Origin: a bacterium | Lineage (GTDB): Bacteria; Armatimonadota; Chthonomonadetes; Chthonomonadales; Chthonomonadaceae | Direction of reading: 5' to 3' | DNA: 46,603 bases | NCBI GenBank assembly: GCA_021777995.1 | Contig: JAJYCW010000016.1 | Span: 1 to 46,603 of the forward strand | Shown: one piece after another, positions 1 through 10,023 of the stretch | Layout: every line of letters starts with the position of its first letter | Position numbering within the stretch: position 1 is the first letter of the stretch | Made by a program: the position numbers and the translations under genes | Notes under the pieces: model-generated | Seen by the model: the letters and a program-made list of their open reading frames with translations, nothing else | The model's database searches: none | Told to the model about the DNA's origin: nothing

Positions 1-131
1 GTTACTCCTCTAGTTTGCTATGGCATCCTGTTCCTGGCGCGTACCGAACCGTCGAAATTGACGAACACGCAACGCTGACTCACCCAAATATTACGCCATT
101 TTGCAGGCTCGGTAATTGGTTGATAGGAAAT

Positions 132-142
132 GCAATAATTGC
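132..142. promoter_or_regulatory. Perfect 11-bp palindrome upstream of the sigma-54-like promoter
   Basis: GCAATAATTGC is a perfect inverted repeat ending 19 bp before the -24 element of the PEP-CTERM gene promoter. It could be a regulator site, but activator sites for sigma-54 promoters usually lie further upstream. An 11-bp AT-rich palindrome can also arise by chance. Confidence 0.2.
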
Positions 143-160
143 CTGTTAATCGATCGCTTG

Positions 161-177
161 TTGGCACGAATTATGCA
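161..177 (+). promoter_or_regulatory. Sigma-54 (-24/-12) promoter of the PEP-CTERM gene
   Basis: TTGGCACGAATTATGCA matches the RpoN consensus YTGGCACGrNNNTTGCW at all but one fixed position (ATGC instead of TTGC). The GG (163-164) and GC (175-176) are spaced exactly 12 bp, as the family requires. Transcription would begin near 188 and leave a 137-nt leader before the ATG at 325. PEP-CTERM genes under RpoN and the PrsK/PrsR two-component system are known in other bacteria, so the placement makes biological sense. No activator gene lies in this window. Confidence 0.6.
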
Positions 178-324
178 AGCTATTCAAATGAGCGCTCGTG
201 TTATTTCCACAGTACATTCTGGTAGGCAAATATTATAAATTATTAACTGCCCCACTGTACTACAACTACATTAGCACACGCTTGTTTTAAGTAATTGCGG
301 AGTTATTGAAAGGATTGTAGTAAA

Positions 325-891
325 ATGTTAAGTCTTAATCGTCTCGTTCCTGCAACCGCGTTAGTCGCCTTTTGTACCCTCTGCGCACCTACTGCAGCGC
401 ATGCTGATCTAGCTCTTAGCCTCTTCCTGCACGGCACAAACACCCCAACCAATACCTTTACCGTGAACGTTGGCCAGTTGCTGCAAATTGATGCACAGGT
501 ATTGAACCTGGACACCACTCAAGGGGCACTCACCGGTACTGCGAGCGACAGCATTAACCCAACCCCCAGCGGTCTGTTTGATGATTCCGGTGCTCTACTC
601 AATTTCTCAAGTGTCACACTTAATGCCGCCGGTACTCCAGGTGACAGTATTCTTGCAAATGCTATCAACTTCACGCCAGCCGCTGCTGATGCAGGGCGTA
701 CCTTCAATGGCACCTTGACCATTGCAGGTAACACTGCCCTGAGTACTGGCGCTGCGCTTCAGGACATCAGCCAGAACTACACGATCAACGTGAGTGGAAC
801 ACCGCCGGTGCCCGAGGCATCTTCCGTGGCGGCACTGGTAGGTATGTCGAGTATAGGTGGTCTGCTAGCAATGCGTAGGCGCCGCAATTAG
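325..891 (+). CDS. PEP-CTERM sorting-domain protein
   Basis: This is a 188-residue exported protein. Residues 1-27 form a signal peptide (hydrophobic core after R8, cleavage near AHA). The middle is rich in Thr, Ala, Asn and Gly with no charged core, as expected for a beta-rich surface or matrix protein. The C-terminus is a PEP-CTERM tail: VPEAS near residue 162, a hydrophobic helix, then MRRRRN. Family knowledge says such tails are cut and sorted by an exosortase, often for extracellular polysaccharide or floc formation; no exosortase is encoded in this window. The start is supported by AAAGGA about 10 bp upstream. The sigma-54-like promoter at 161-177 suggests expression on demand. The function of the mature protein cannot be told from its sequence. 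Confidence 0.85.
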   Translation: MLSLNRLVPATALVAFCTLCAPTAAHADLALSLFLHGTNTPTNTFTVNVGQLLQIDAQVLNLDTTQGALTGTASDSINPTPSGLFDDSGALLNFSSVTLNAAGTPGDSILANAINFTPAAADAGRTFNGTLTIAGNTALSTGAALQDISQNYTINVSGTPPVPEASSVAALVGMSSIGGLLAMRRRRN

Positions 892-987
892 GATGGTACC
901 GGCAGCTATTTGAATGTGCGCCCGGCTTAATTGTTGCCGTACGAACGGTTCAACTAGACTGCCCACCTATCAACATGACCCGGATAC

Positions 988-1025
988 AGGCGCTTGTCAT
1001 TTTGACCGCGGAGTGACAGGCGCCT
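988..1025. terminator. Hairpin between convergent genes
   Basis: AGGCGCTTGTCA (988-999) pairs with TGACAGGCGCCT (1014-1025) in 12 base pairs with one G-T, around a 14-nt loop. It sits between the PEP-CTERM gene and the convergent gene at 1036-1896, so it probably ends both transcripts. There is no long U tract on either side. Confidence 0.55.
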
Positions 1026-1035
1026 AGTCTTACTA

Positions 1036-1896
1036 CTACACTACTTCTTCAACGGCTAGAGGGCGAAACTGAGCCTCACACCAATCGTGGAATTGGGTGT
1101 CCAAATGCTCGCTTACAGGAATGATCCGCATCCAGAGGTTTGTACTATCCTTAATTAAGGGCAGGAGCAGTTGATGGGTCTCCGTACTAACGGTGCAGGT
1201 GCTGTCCATGGCTATCCAACAGACTGCTTCGCCGCCGGCGGTCATTGCAAAGCCCTGCGAATGCGGTCCTGTAAAGTGGGGTATCTCACAGGCAGAAGCC
1301 GGATGTCCTGGTACCGTTACGAAAAATCCCGCGGACGCGTTACTGCAGCCGATTACAACCTCTATGGTAGGTGAACCACTGTAGACTCGCACTTCCGAGG
1401 TTATACTCGCCACCGTCTCACCAGTTACTTGAGTTGTCCCTTGCACCGCCGCCCATACAGGACCGTTTTGAATTAATGCTGCAGCACTTCGGTCACTAGC
1501 GAGTGAGATGCCTTTTCCGTCTAGCAGGCCGCCTAGCCCGCTGCTGCCGCTACTGTAATCTACCAAAATATCATAATCGCGCAGAGTGATTTCGCTGATG
1601 CCAAACGTCGGATTCGGGATGGAAAGCGCGTAATCGGGCGACTGCAGGTGACCGGTACTTCCAAATACTCTTCTGGCTGCGTTATACTTTCCGGGGTAGA
1701 GCGAGAGCTCCTTAGCACCGTTTGGTTCGATTTTACCAACCATCGCATGAAGGGTAGTCGCACCGCCAATGGTAATGCACTGGGAGGCAAGCGGACGATG
1801 CCCATCGGCGAGATGGAAATCTTCACTGGGTACTGGACAACTGATTAGCCCGCCACGCGAGAAGCCAAGGCTATTTCGAACAATGTATTTCTGCAT
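1036..1896 (-). CDS. Conserved-looking hypothetical protein (286 aa), last gene of the atpDC-queE operon
   Basis: I do not recognise this protein. It has no signal peptide and no membrane segment. The pattern of short alternating hydrophobic strands and Gly/Ser turns suggests an all-beta fold. The opening (YIVRNSLGF, then TLHAMV and KELSLYPGKYN) faintly resembles the beta-sandwich domain at the C-terminus of some glycoside hydrolases, but that is a weak impression. The ATG has AAGG 5 nt upstream, and the gene begins 15 bp after the queE stop, so it is almost certainly cotranscribed with atpD, atpC and queE. It ends just before a convergent-gene hairpin. Confidence 0.65.
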   Translation of the reverse strand: MQKYIVRNSLGFSRGGLISCPVPSEDFHLADGHRPLASQCITIGGATTLHAMVGKIEPNGAKELSLYPGKYNAARRVFGSTGHLQSPDYALSIPNPTFGISEITLRDYDILVDYSSGSSGLGGLLDGKGISLASDRSAAALIQNGPVWAAVQGTTQVTGETVASITSEVRVYSGSPTIEVVIGCSNASAGFFVTVPGHPASACEIPHFTGPHSQGFAMTAGGEAVCWIAMDSTCTVSTETHQLLLPLIKDSTNLWMRIIPVSEHLDTQFHDWCEAQFRPLAVEEVV

Positions 1897-1911
1897 AACA
1901 ACCTTCTATGT

Positions 1912-2682
1912 CTAGAGAGCATGAAGCATTTTGTGCGTTTGAGGGATGACGCGGACGTCGTTTAGTGCTGCCCGGGCTTGGGCCTGAAAGCGCATTAGTG
2001 TTAAGGGATTTACCGTTTGCCTTTCGTTGCCAAAGGGTGTCACTGGCTGAAGAACAAGGGGTACATCGCGGTGCTGTGTTAATATCAAAGCTATTGCGTC
2101 GTCAATCTCCTGAGGCAGCGTGGAAGCTGTTACCACAAGTTTGACGTATGTCACCGCTTTATATTGGCATGCGGTTTCGAGAAAGGCCGCATGCGCAGCC
2201 ACTGTGCGGTCGCGTGAAATTCCGGTTGCGGATGGCGCCTTATAATCCATGGAAATATAGTGAACGTAGGGGGCAATGCGCTTAAGGTGGTCTGGAAGCA
2301 TTCCGTTCGTTTCTACGAACACCGGCAGGTTGAGTAATTGAACTTCTGGCAGCCACGTCTCAAGAAAGTTCGCGTGCAGCAATGGTTCACCACCGGTGAT
2401 GGAGAGCGAGTGATGAGGCTCGTGCAGGAAGGACTCCAGGGTGCTAGTAAGAAGCGCGGGGTCTATGGGGTTCGCAAGGCGGTAAAACTGTGAGCTGCCG
2501 GCAGGGAACTCCACACGGCATGTTTGAGGGGAAGGTGTCTCCTTCAGCGTTTCAGGGCTGTCACAGTAAGAGCAGCGGAGGTTACATCCATACATTCGTA
2601 CGAATACCTGCCGCTGCCCTACAAGAAGGCCCTCACCCTGAATGCTTGAGAAGATCTCTACCAGCCGGGCAGAAGGAGCCAC
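1912..2682 (-). CDS. queE: 7-carboxy-7-deazaguanine synthase QueE (radical SAM)
   Basis: QueE converts 6-carboxytetrahydropterin to 7-carboxy-7-deazaguanine, the ring-contraction step on the way to preQ0 and queuosine in tRNA. The N-terminus has the QueE hallmark IFSSIQGEG, then the cluster motif C33-x3-C37-x2-C40 (GCNLRCSYC), and the SITGGEPLL glycine-rich SAM motif near residue 115. At 256 residues it has typical length. The open frame extends to a TTG at 2733, inside atpC, but the GTG at 2682 fits both the family N-terminus and the atpC stop at 2687. No strong SD precedes it, so translational coupling to atpC is likely. The other queuosine genes (queC, queD, queF) are absent from the window. 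Confidence 0.92.
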   Translation of the reverse strand: MAPSARLVEIFSSIQGEGLLVGQRQVFVRMYGCNLRCSYCDSPETLKETPSPQTCRVEFPAGSSQFYRLANPIDPALLTSTLESFLHEPHHSLSITGGEPLLHANFLETWLPEVQLLNLPVFVETNGMLPDHLKRIAPYVHYISMDYKAPSATGISRDRTVAAHAAFLETACQYKAVTYVKLVVTASTLPQEIDDAIALILTQHRDVPLVLQPVTPFGNERQTVNPLTLMRFQAQARAALNDVRVIPQTHKMLHAL

Positions 2683-2686
2683 CAGG

Positions 2687-3091
2687 TTAAATACGCATCT
2701 GAGCAACGTTGATGCGGTTTTTCGCTCGCTCAATCTGAAGCTTCACATCAGCGATTCCAGATGGCTCTACCGTTCCCAGCGCACTTTCTGCAGATTGTAG
2801 TGCGCGTCGTGCGCGTTCCACATCTATGTCAGCCGCCATTTCAGCAGCGTCCGCAAGAATGATGGTTTTCTGAGTGGTGACTTCCATGAACCCACCGCTA
2901 CAGGCCACGAACTCCTGAGCGCCGTTAGGCAGCACCAGCTTAACAAGGCCAACTTTAAGCTCTGTTAGCAATGGCGCGTGGCCGGCCAGCAGGCCCAATG
3001 AACCCTCAACGCCAGGGGCACGCAGGGACTCAACCTCACCTTCAAACAGTACACGAGCGGGAGTTACAAGCTCCAGGTTAAACGTGGGCAT
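2687..3091 (-). CDS. atpC: F1Fo ATP synthase epsilon subunit AtpC
   Basis: AtpC is the central-stalk subunit that couples and inhibits the F1 motor. At 134 residues it has the usual length: an N-terminal beta-barrel (FNLELVTPARVLFEGEVESL, then GSLGLLAGHAPLLTELKVG, the classic epsilon signature) and a C-terminal two-helix hairpin from about residue 88. The frame stays open to 3133, overlapping atpD, but the ATG at 3091 is preceded by GGAGA with good spacing and gives the canonical start. It lies 13 bp after atpD and almost abuts queE. Confidence 0.95.
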   Translation of the reverse strand: MPTFNLELVTPARVLFEGEVESLRAPGVEGSLGLLAGHAPLLTELKVGLVKLVLPNGAQEFVACSGGFMEVTTQKTIILADAAEMAADIDVERARRALQSAESALGTVEPSGIADVKLQIERAKNRINVAQMRI

Positions 3092-3104
3092 GATTTCTCT
3101 CCGA

Positions 3105-4562
<1,458 letters not shown>

Positions 4563-4613
4563 TTATACGATTCAAAATTTAGAGTTTTTGCACTCACGCA
4601 AATTGTCTGCACT

Positions 4614-4643
4614 ATTTTAGCAGGTTAGGGGCACCATAATCAA
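4614..4643 (-). promoter_or_regulatory. Sigma-70-type promoter of the atpDC operon
   Basis: On the minus strand TTGATT (-35, 4643-4638) and TAAAAT (-10, 4619-4614) are separated by 18 bp. Initiation near 4607 would leave a leader of about 105 nt before the 4502 start. The match is fair rather than strong. Confidence 0.4.
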
Positions 4644-5050
4644 GGGCACAGGAGGCAATGTTAGCAGTTACGGTTTAATGCCGCAGCTGGTTTGTATCCC
4701 GTGCCTGTGAGGTGCAAAAGCATTGATCTCACCTGGTTATAGTCGATAGGGCGTTGCCCAAAACGAGGAACACACGACCGCCTTACGGCGAGTAATTGCC
4801 TTGGCTGCTTCCGGCTGCTCATGCGTGATGCAGCTAGCAGCAATAGACGCGCCTGTGGATGCGTCGTAACAGGCTCGGTAATCGACGCGATAACCAATAA
4901 GTACCGGAGTTGCTAAACCTGCCAGTGGTTTTTGGATGTGTAGAGCGGACGTGGCTTGGTCGATGTACGTGTAAGAAAAGCCTGACAATTAACGGGAAGG
5001 TTTATCCAGAAATGAACAGGGTTTTGCCAGTCGAGCGACTGATGATGCTC
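4644..5050. other. Non-coding stretch, nothing recognised
   Basis: Between the atpD promoter and the toxin remnant I see only short frames without SD sequences or recognisable protein features, and no RNA gene. Confidence 0.5.
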
Positions 5051-5371
5051 TCAGAAGCAGATGAAGGCGCGCATGATCGTGCCGAATTCATCGTTGGCAA
5101 TTGTCAACGCATCCGCAAAAGCCACGCTCGCATATGATTGACCTTCAGCAGATAGCTCGACTAGAAGAGGGTGAATGGTCTTCAAATCGTAGGTGACCAG
5201 CGTTAGGCCACCTGCCGACGCTACCAACAGCAACTCTCTATCGAGCCGCCCTCGAAAGGCGCCCTGCTGCGAGGTGTGCACGCTCTCAAACCCGATGTCA
5301 GACTGATGCTTCCGCACGTGGCCCGCTACTAATTGCGATATATTCTCGCCCAAAAGGAGATTAAGAGGCAT
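5051..5371 (-). CDS. PIN-like toxin, DUF5615 type, probably impaired
   Basis: These 106 residues follow the pattern of DUF5615-type PIN-like proteins, which act as VapC-like ribonuclease toxins: LNLLLGENIS at the N-terminus, QGAFRGRLDRELL in the middle, LTLVTYDLKTI, then a C-terminal TIANDEFGTI. In family members as I recall them, the first motif is LLLDEHIS or LLLDENIS. Here the first acidic residue is Gly (G8), which should damage the metal-binding site. No SD is visible, and the upstream antitoxin frame lacks a start and lies 81 bp away rather than overlapping. I infer a decaying toxin-antitoxin module. The family call is from memory of the motif pattern. Confidence 0.65.
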   Translation of the reverse strand: MPLNLLLGENISQLVAGHVRKHQSDIGFESVHTSQQGAFRGRLDRELLLVASAGGLTLVTYDLKTIHPLLVELSAEGQSYASVAFADALTIANDEFGTIMRAFICF

Positions 5372-5452
5372 GGGGAGGTAGGGCTTAATGCGAGATGGAT
5401 CATCCTAACTCAGGCTGGCACGCTATATCTGCAGAAAGAACCACTTAAGCCA

Positions 5453-5701
5453 CTACAGGCCCTTTCGGCTCTCGGCAAGAGCCACCTCGATCTCAGCTTG
5501 GTACGCAGCAGCATAGTCGAAGGTGGCTTGAACCCGCTCAGATCGGAAATCCAGATGCTCGGCTGTCCTTGCAATATCGTTGGCATACTGCTGCGCGATC
5601 ATCATCACCTGCCAGACCTCCAAGCGGCCTCTGAGGCAGGCCACTTGTTCGCCATTGATGCTGCGAAACTCGATAAAGGGAAAACGGTTTGGCGCAGCTA
5701 T
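5453..5701 (-). pseudogene. DUF433-type antitoxin remnant without a start codon
   Basis: The frame reads RFPFIEFRSINGEQVACLRG, then LEVWQVMMIAQQY, HLDFRSERVQATFDYAAAY and QAEIEVALAES. This matches DUF433 antitoxins, which have a small helix-turn-helix fold and pair with DUF5615 toxins. The family sequence is recognisable upstream of the only possible start (GTG at 5644), so that GTG is internal. Further upstream the frame runs into TGA at 5702-5704 with no ATG, GTG or TTG between. The normal N-terminus is therefore missing or frameshifted. It is upstream of the matching toxin and on the same strand. Confidence 0.6.
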
Positions 5702-5704
5702 TCA

Positions 5705-6348
5705 ACTACGATGCGCGTTCCTACTTCGCAGACAGAACGGCGTTCTCTCCGAGCGATCCGGCGCGTTCGGCGGCGTCTTCTTCGGGGAGGCGTAACGTTA
5801 AAGACGTTGGCACTGGCTTTGTTTTCCTTTCTGTTTCAGATCGTTCACTGCGTATCACATCTCTCAATGTGCATCAATATGTTGCACTTGAATCAGCAAA
5901 GCAGCAAGTGTGTCAATAGAGTACTCACGCCTGGGAGTCTGCGATCAATACTCGCATGGCCAGCGTCGCATCCTGTTAACAATCTTGAATATAGGCGAGT
6001 ATATCAACCGTTTTCACCTCTGAATGGGTACCAACCTCGTAGAAAGGGAGTTAGCGTTTGTTGAGGAGGTTGACAAAGTAGGGCAGGGAGACACAAAGCT
6101 GGGCTGCGCCATGCCGCGGGCATCCCTACGCGTCAATGTGGTAGGTGATTATTCACCAAAGTGGACTGTTCCGATTTGTATGGCAAGAAGGGGTCCTGAA
6201 TTGGTAGATAGTCAGCCTGAATTGGAGCCTCGTTTTATTGGTAACGAATAGGAACTTGAGAGACTACCACTAAAGAAATCCCGTAATACCGCTGCGTACA
6301 AGGTGCGTCTAGTGAGCTTGCGGGTGCCTGTACCGGCCCGGGTGAGTT
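5705..6348. other. Non-coding stretch, nothing recognised
   Basis: Several short frames exist on both strands, but none has an SD sequence, a recognisable domain or convincing protein composition. A 243-codon plus-strand frame from 5333 runs antisense across the antitoxin remnant and looks like a shadow. Confidence 0.5.
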
Positions 6349-6613
6349 TTAGTCCTCACTCGACTCCACACATTGACTACAAACACCCTTTAGAAGGTTT
6401 GACTGGGCAGTCAAACAGCGAGAACAAACGCCCACTCTCCGGCTAAGCTCATCCAGAATTTCACCGGGATTACTGTCATATTTGTGTGATACGTTGGTAA
6501 TCGTCTAAGGAGAGCTGTTGGGAAGGTTCAATGCCCAAAAGTTTGACGACGCCTCGTTTCTTCAAAAGGAGTAGCACGGGGTTTATCCAATAGCTTCCCA
6601 CATGATTATACAT
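6349..6613 (-). pseudogene. Small zinc-ribbon protein, split by one extra base
   Basis: From the ATG at 6613 one frame reads MYNHVGSYWINPVLLLLKK and continues to SQQLSLDDYQRITQI before a TGA. The next frame takes over at exactly that point with YDSNPGEILDELSRRVG, then VCSRC and GVCSQC, and ends at TAA 6349-6351. Removing one A from the AAA run at 6481-6483 joins them into a protein of about 87 residues with a C-terminal zinc ribbon (two CxxC pairs 17 residues apart). GGAGG lies about 11 nt before the ATG. The frame switch may be a true mutation, a sequencing error in a short A run, or a +1 programmed shift. The function is unknown; the zinc ribbon suggests a nucleic-acid or protein contact. 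Confidence 0.5.
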
Positions 6614-6879
6614 AGCATTCTCGTCCTCCAGTGAATGCTATCTGACGGGTAACTGCTGTACCTGGTCAAGCTCTTCTACAGCCAAGCTTCGCGATTTGAC
6701 CAATCACCGCCAGAAAATGAAGGCTTGTATACCAGCTACTTGACTTTGCGGAGCGAGGCGACCGTAAACACGATAGCATTTCCCGAGCTGAAAGAGCAAC
6801 ATCCATAGGGGTATATATGTGCCTGGCAGCAATCCGGGAAATCTAAAATGATCGCTAGGCGAGGAAAACAAGAGGAGGA
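6614..6879. other. Non-coding stretch upstream of the zinc-ribbon gene
   Basis: This holds the leader of the small zinc-ribbon gene and the sequence just downstream of tRNA-Val. I see no further gene. Confidence 0.4.
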
Positions 6880-6951
6880 TTGGCGGTACTGGATTTGAAC
6901 CAGTGACCTCTTCCGTGTCAAGGAAGCGCTCTACCCCTGAGCCAACCGCCA
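6880..6951 (-). tRNA. tRNA-Val (anticodon GAC)
   Basis: The 72-nt cloverleaf is complete. The acceptor arms are TGGCGGT and ACCGCCA (a U1-A72 pair), the D stem is GCTC/GAGC, the anticodon stem CTTCC/GGAAG frames the loop TTGACAC with anticodon GAC, and the T arm ACTGG/CCAGT frames TTCAAAT. The discriminator base is A. The CCA end is not encoded. A perfect sigma-70 promoter precedes it. Confidence 0.95.
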
Positions 6952-6965
6952 TCGTATATCAGCCT

Positions 6966-6994
6966 ATTATACACTTGCCATAATCCCGTGTCAA
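6966..6994 (-). promoter_or_regulatory. Consensus sigma-70 promoter of tRNA-Val
   Basis: On the minus strand TTGACA (6994-6989) and TATAAT (6971-6966) are both perfect and separated by the ideal 17 bp. Transcription would begin near 6959, about 8 nt before the mature tRNA. Confidence 0.9.
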
Positions 6995-7016
6995 GAAAGC
7001 AGGCAGTAAGGGCTGT

Positions 7017-7042
7017 GGAGGGCGCGTCACGGTGCGCCCTCC
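7017..7042. terminator. Strong hairpin downstream of the chemoreceptor gene
   Basis: GGAGGGCGC (7017-7025) and GCGCCCTCC (7034-7042) form a perfect 9-bp GC-rich stem around an 8-nt loop. It lies 17 bp beyond the chemoreceptor stop and before the tRNA-Val promoter. No U run follows, so it may work with Rho or as a 3' end stabiliser. Confidence 0.55.
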
Positions 7043-7059
7043 GTACTCCCTTGCAAGTG

Positions 7060-9594
7060 TCAGGCTGCTTGGCGTTGTGGTGCGCGCTGGTCACGACAAT
7101 TCCGCGCTGCCGGTCCTTCCTGTGTGACAGGCACTGGCACCTGCTGGAAAGGCTCTAGAAGCGCCGTCACTCTTCGCGCTCCCTGCTGCATGACGTCACC
7201 CTCTTTACTTACCTGCTCGATAACACCGTTCATTGTTGTAATGGCATCCGAAACCTGTTGTGCATTCCGGGATACGTCTGCCGCAGAGGCGCTAATTTCC
7301 TGCGCGACGGCTGCTGTTTCCTGGCTGGTAGCCGCGGCAGATGTTACGGCGCTCTGTACGCGCTCAGCCTGGCCCGTCATTGTGTCGGCTGCAGAGGCGC
7401 TCTCTTTGGCTCCTACTAGAATAGACTCAACCGTTGATAGGACAATCCCCGCAGAGGAGGTCATGTCGGCTGCTTGTGAATGCACTTCCTTCACTCGCGT
7501 AGAAACCGACTGTACCCCCTGTAGAATTTGCGACAGTGCTTCTCCAGCTTCACTGCTCAGCTTTGCGCCGTGTTCTACCTCCTGTCGGCTGGTCTCCATA
7601 GCCGAGATGGAGTGTGTTACCTCCTGTTGCACTCTGCCAATTAACGCACTGATCTCCGATGTCGCATGGGCAGCCCGCTCTGCTAGTTTCCGTACTTCAT
7701 CAGCAACAACGGCAAATCCTTTACCGTGCTCCCCGGCGCGCGCGGCCTCAATTGCAGCGTTAAGGGCCAGCAAATTGGTCTGTTCGGATATCTGACTGAT
7801 AACCTCTACAATGCCTCCTATCTCTTTGCTGGCCTCTCCCAGACCTACAATAAGTTTGGATGAGGAAAGTACCAGCTCACCAATTCGCTGCATGCTTGCA
7901 ATAGTCTGCTCTACGGCTTTACCACCCGTAACGGCTACCTCCGCTGCTTTGTCAGACATCTCCGTCATCTCGCCTGCAGCCTGCGCGACCATCTGGATGG
8001 TGCTGGATGTCTTGCTCACGCCCTGTTGGGCACGTTCGGCCTCCAGGCTCTGCTGGTTGGTTATATCCCGCAGACGGTGAATAATCTGCACCAGCTCGTG
8101 CATCGCCTCTGAGGCCTGGGTCACTGCTCGTGCCTGTTGGTCGCTTGCCTGGGCCATTTCCCGGCTGCCGCGGGCGGTTACATCGGCACTAACAGTGACC
8201 CTGCTTATCGCCTCGGCAATGCTCTGTGCCTCCGCGGCAGAGGTGGCGCTATGCTGAGAAAGGTTGACAGTAGAACGAGCAACACTCTCGATATTGGTAG
8301 TGAACCCATCAATTAGTAGGCGCAGGTTCTCGAGCATCCTACTAAACTGCACTCCTATAACGTCCTGATCGTCACGCACCAGAATCTCTACATTAAGGTT
8401 GCCATCCGCAATACTCCCGGCTGCCTCTGCTACGTTACGCAAGTTTGCAGCGTTTTCCGCCATGACTGTGAGTTCTGTCCGTGCGAGGGCGCCAACCTCA
8501 TCGTTCATCGTAACATTGATTTCACCAAGAAATGTGCCGCCAGCTATTTCACGGGCGGTCTTCAATACGACTGCTACACCGCCAACCGTAGAGAGGTAGA
8601 AGCCAATGAAACAGTAACCAGCGACCGCTACAAACAGGATCATCGCCAGGTTAACGCTATCTCTACGGGCAGTAAAGCCTGTAATTCGTTGCACTAACAG
8701 TGCATCGAGTTCTGCGGTAGCGCCGTCGCGATATTCGAATGCAGACTGCAGTGCACTGGTTGCACTTCGGTTTGCAGCGGAAAACGTATCCGCGGAGTAG
8801 TTTCCGGCGGCAAGCTGGCTAAGAAGTTTGGAGGTCGTCTCTGCCTTACTTCCGAAGTCATTAGCGGCGTCCGCCAACCTGGAATGAATGGACGGATCAC
8901 TTTTAGACGCCATCTGCAGGTCGGTTTGCAGCGTCGTGACGGGGAGGTCAAACTGACCCAACAGAACCGCCAGGCTTGTCTTCTGTGCGCTGCCAAGGTG
9001 GTGAGCACGCTTAGCGGCAGCTGTCTGCTGCGCGGCCTGTGCAAGGTTGATCTCTGCCTGGGGCAGCTGCGTAAGCACGCTGTCCATCACGTAGTAGCTT
9101 GAAATCTGAGGATCGAGAATAAGATTGGAGTTGTTGCCTACAGTTGTAGAGAAGGCCAACACGTCATTCAGGAATTTGTTATAGGCGTCGCTAGTAACAG
9201 TGGTGGACCTGCCCGAGTCACCTTGCAGGTTATTCCATTCTGCCTTCAGTGTTGCCCATGCGCCGCTCACCTTCAGGTCGCCACCAAACTTATGGTCTAC
9301 GGCATCTACTTCCGACACTGCGGAATTAGCATCACTAGTGTTTACCGGGGTACTACTTGATGCAGCAGTACTGGCGATAATGGCCTGTTGAAGCAGGTGA
9401 GAAAGAGGAATTTCATAAGCAACACCCTCCCGTTCCTTTTGGGCAAACGTTATGCCACTGTCTATCTCGCGTTCAAAATAGTTGGCCACTATGGCGAGAG
9501 GAACGAGAAATAGAATTCCAATTAACGCCATCTTCATTGGATAGCGCAGCCTGTTCATCAGCGCAATCGCGGGCTGGAACATCCTTGTAATCAT
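7060..9594 (-). CDS. Methyl-accepting chemotaxis protein
   Basis: This 844-residue chemoreceptor sits in the inner membrane and controls CheA kinase. TM1 spans about residues 22-42. A periplasmic sensor region of about 270 residues, mostly helical and rich in Ala, Ser and Gln, follows; then TM2 near 312-334, a HAMP region, and a long methylation/signalling coiled coil. The conserved hairpin tip is clear ([20 protein letters not shown], then [18 protein letters not shown], near residue 600). No C-terminal NWETF-type pentapeptide is present, so it does not recruit CheR/CheB that way. AGGGAGA before the ATG supports the start. No other che genes are near. The ligand cannot be deduced. Confidence 0.95.
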   Translation of the reverse strand: MITRMFQPAIALMNRLRYPMKMALIGILFLVPLAIVANYFEREIDSGITFAQKEREGVAYEIPLSHLLQQAIIASTAASSSTPVNTSDANSAVSEVDAVDHKFGGDLKVSGAWATLKAEWNNLQGDSGRSTTVTSDAYNKFLNDVLAFSTTVGNNSNLILDPQISSYYVMDSVLTQLPQAEINLAQAAQQTAAAKRAHHLGSAQKTSLAVLLGQFDLPVTTLQTDLQMASKSDPSIHSRLADAANDFGSKAETTSKLLSQLAAGNYSADTFSAANRSATSALQSAFEYRDGATAELDALLVQRITGFTARRDSVNLAMILFVAVAGYCFIGFYLSTVGGVAVVLKTAREIAGGTFLGEINVTMNDEVGALARTELTVMAENAANLRNVAEAAGSIADGNLNVEILVRDDQDVIGVQFSRMLENLRLLIDGFTTNIESVARSTVNLSQHSATSAAEAQSIAEAISRVTVSADVTARGSREMAQASDQQARAVTQASEAMHELVQIIHRLRDITNQQSLEAERAQQGVSKTSSTIQMVAQAAGEMTEMSDKAAEVAVTGGKAVEQTIASMQRIGELVLSSSKLIVGLGEASKEIGGIVEVISQISEQTNLLALNAAIEAARAGEHGKGFAVVADEVRKLAERAAHATSEISALIGRVQQEVTHSISAMETSRQEVEHGAKLSSEAGEALSQILQGVQSVSTRVKEVHSQAADMTSSAGIVLSTVESILVGAKESASAADTMTGQAERVQSAVTSAAATSQETAAVAQEISASAADVSRNAQQVSDAITTMNGVIEQVSKEGDVMQQGARRVTALLEPFQQVPVPVTQEGPAARNCRDQRAPQRQAA

Positions 9595-9639
9595 GATTGT
9601 CTCCCTGCGGAAATAGCACGACGAGGTGCGGTAGTTGAA

Positions 9640-9656
9640 CCTGCCATCGCGGCAGG
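9640..9656. promoter_or_regulatory. Leader hairpin of the chemoreceptor gene
   Basis: CCTGCC and GGCAGG form a perfect 6-bp stem around ATCGC about 45 nt upstream of the chemoreceptor start. It may be a leader structure. The surrounding divergent region (9595-10023) also holds the 10-bp palindrome GAGAATTCTC at 9756-9765. Confidence 0.3.
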
Positions 9657-9945
9657 GTGTTAACGTTCATCAGTGAACAACGGTGGGAGGTATGTTTAGA
9701 CGCACGTACCGGCAAATATATTGGTTAACTATCGCTAAATCATTACAGAATTTGCGAGAATTCTCAAAAGTTGTTTTTGTGCACTCTTTTCGTGCCAATT
9801 GTCAGGTTTGTTCCCGATTTTGGCAAAAGCATTGTACGTCTCAAACCAGGATTGACGGTAACTTGTCCGCTGCGGAAGAGGCACGGTCTGACGGGGGCCG
9901 AATTGCACGGCAGTTCATAGAACCCGCCGATTAGGGGTAGTGGCA

Positions 9946-9975
9946 CTGCCGGTGTGATGCATCTGGCGGTATAAT
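9946..9975 (+). promoter_or_regulatory. Probable promoter of the hpnCD operon
   Basis: A perfect TATAAT (-10) lies at 9970-9975; the best -35 is CTGCCG at 9946-9951 with 18 bp spacing, a poor match. Initiation would be near 9982, about 40 nt before hpnC. Confidence 0.45.
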
Positions 9976-10023
9976 AGGGTCAAAATTATGGAAATCGCGG
10001 CGCCCATATGCGACGGTTTTTAA

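Noticed and set aside
5811..5826. TGGCAC-N5-TTGT, resembling a sigma-54 site
   Set aside because: The -12 GC is incomplete and no gene follows on that strand.
5333..6064. 243-codon plus-strand frame
   Set aside because: It runs antisense over the antitoxin remnant, has no SD or family likeness, and its composition is not protein-like.
7124..7795. 223-codon plus-strand frame, rich in Ser, Cys and Ala
   Set aside because: It is the antisense shadow of the conserved signalling domain of the chemoreceptor.
9595..9760. Possible sigma-28 promoter (GCCGGTAC) before the chemoreceptor
   Set aside because: There is no TAAA-like -35 at the right distance and the -10 departs from GCCGATAA.
9790..9815. 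Minus-strand TTGGCACG upstream of the chemoreceptor
   Set aside because: The GC of the -12 element is 14 bp from GG instead of 12, so sigma-54 would not recognise it.
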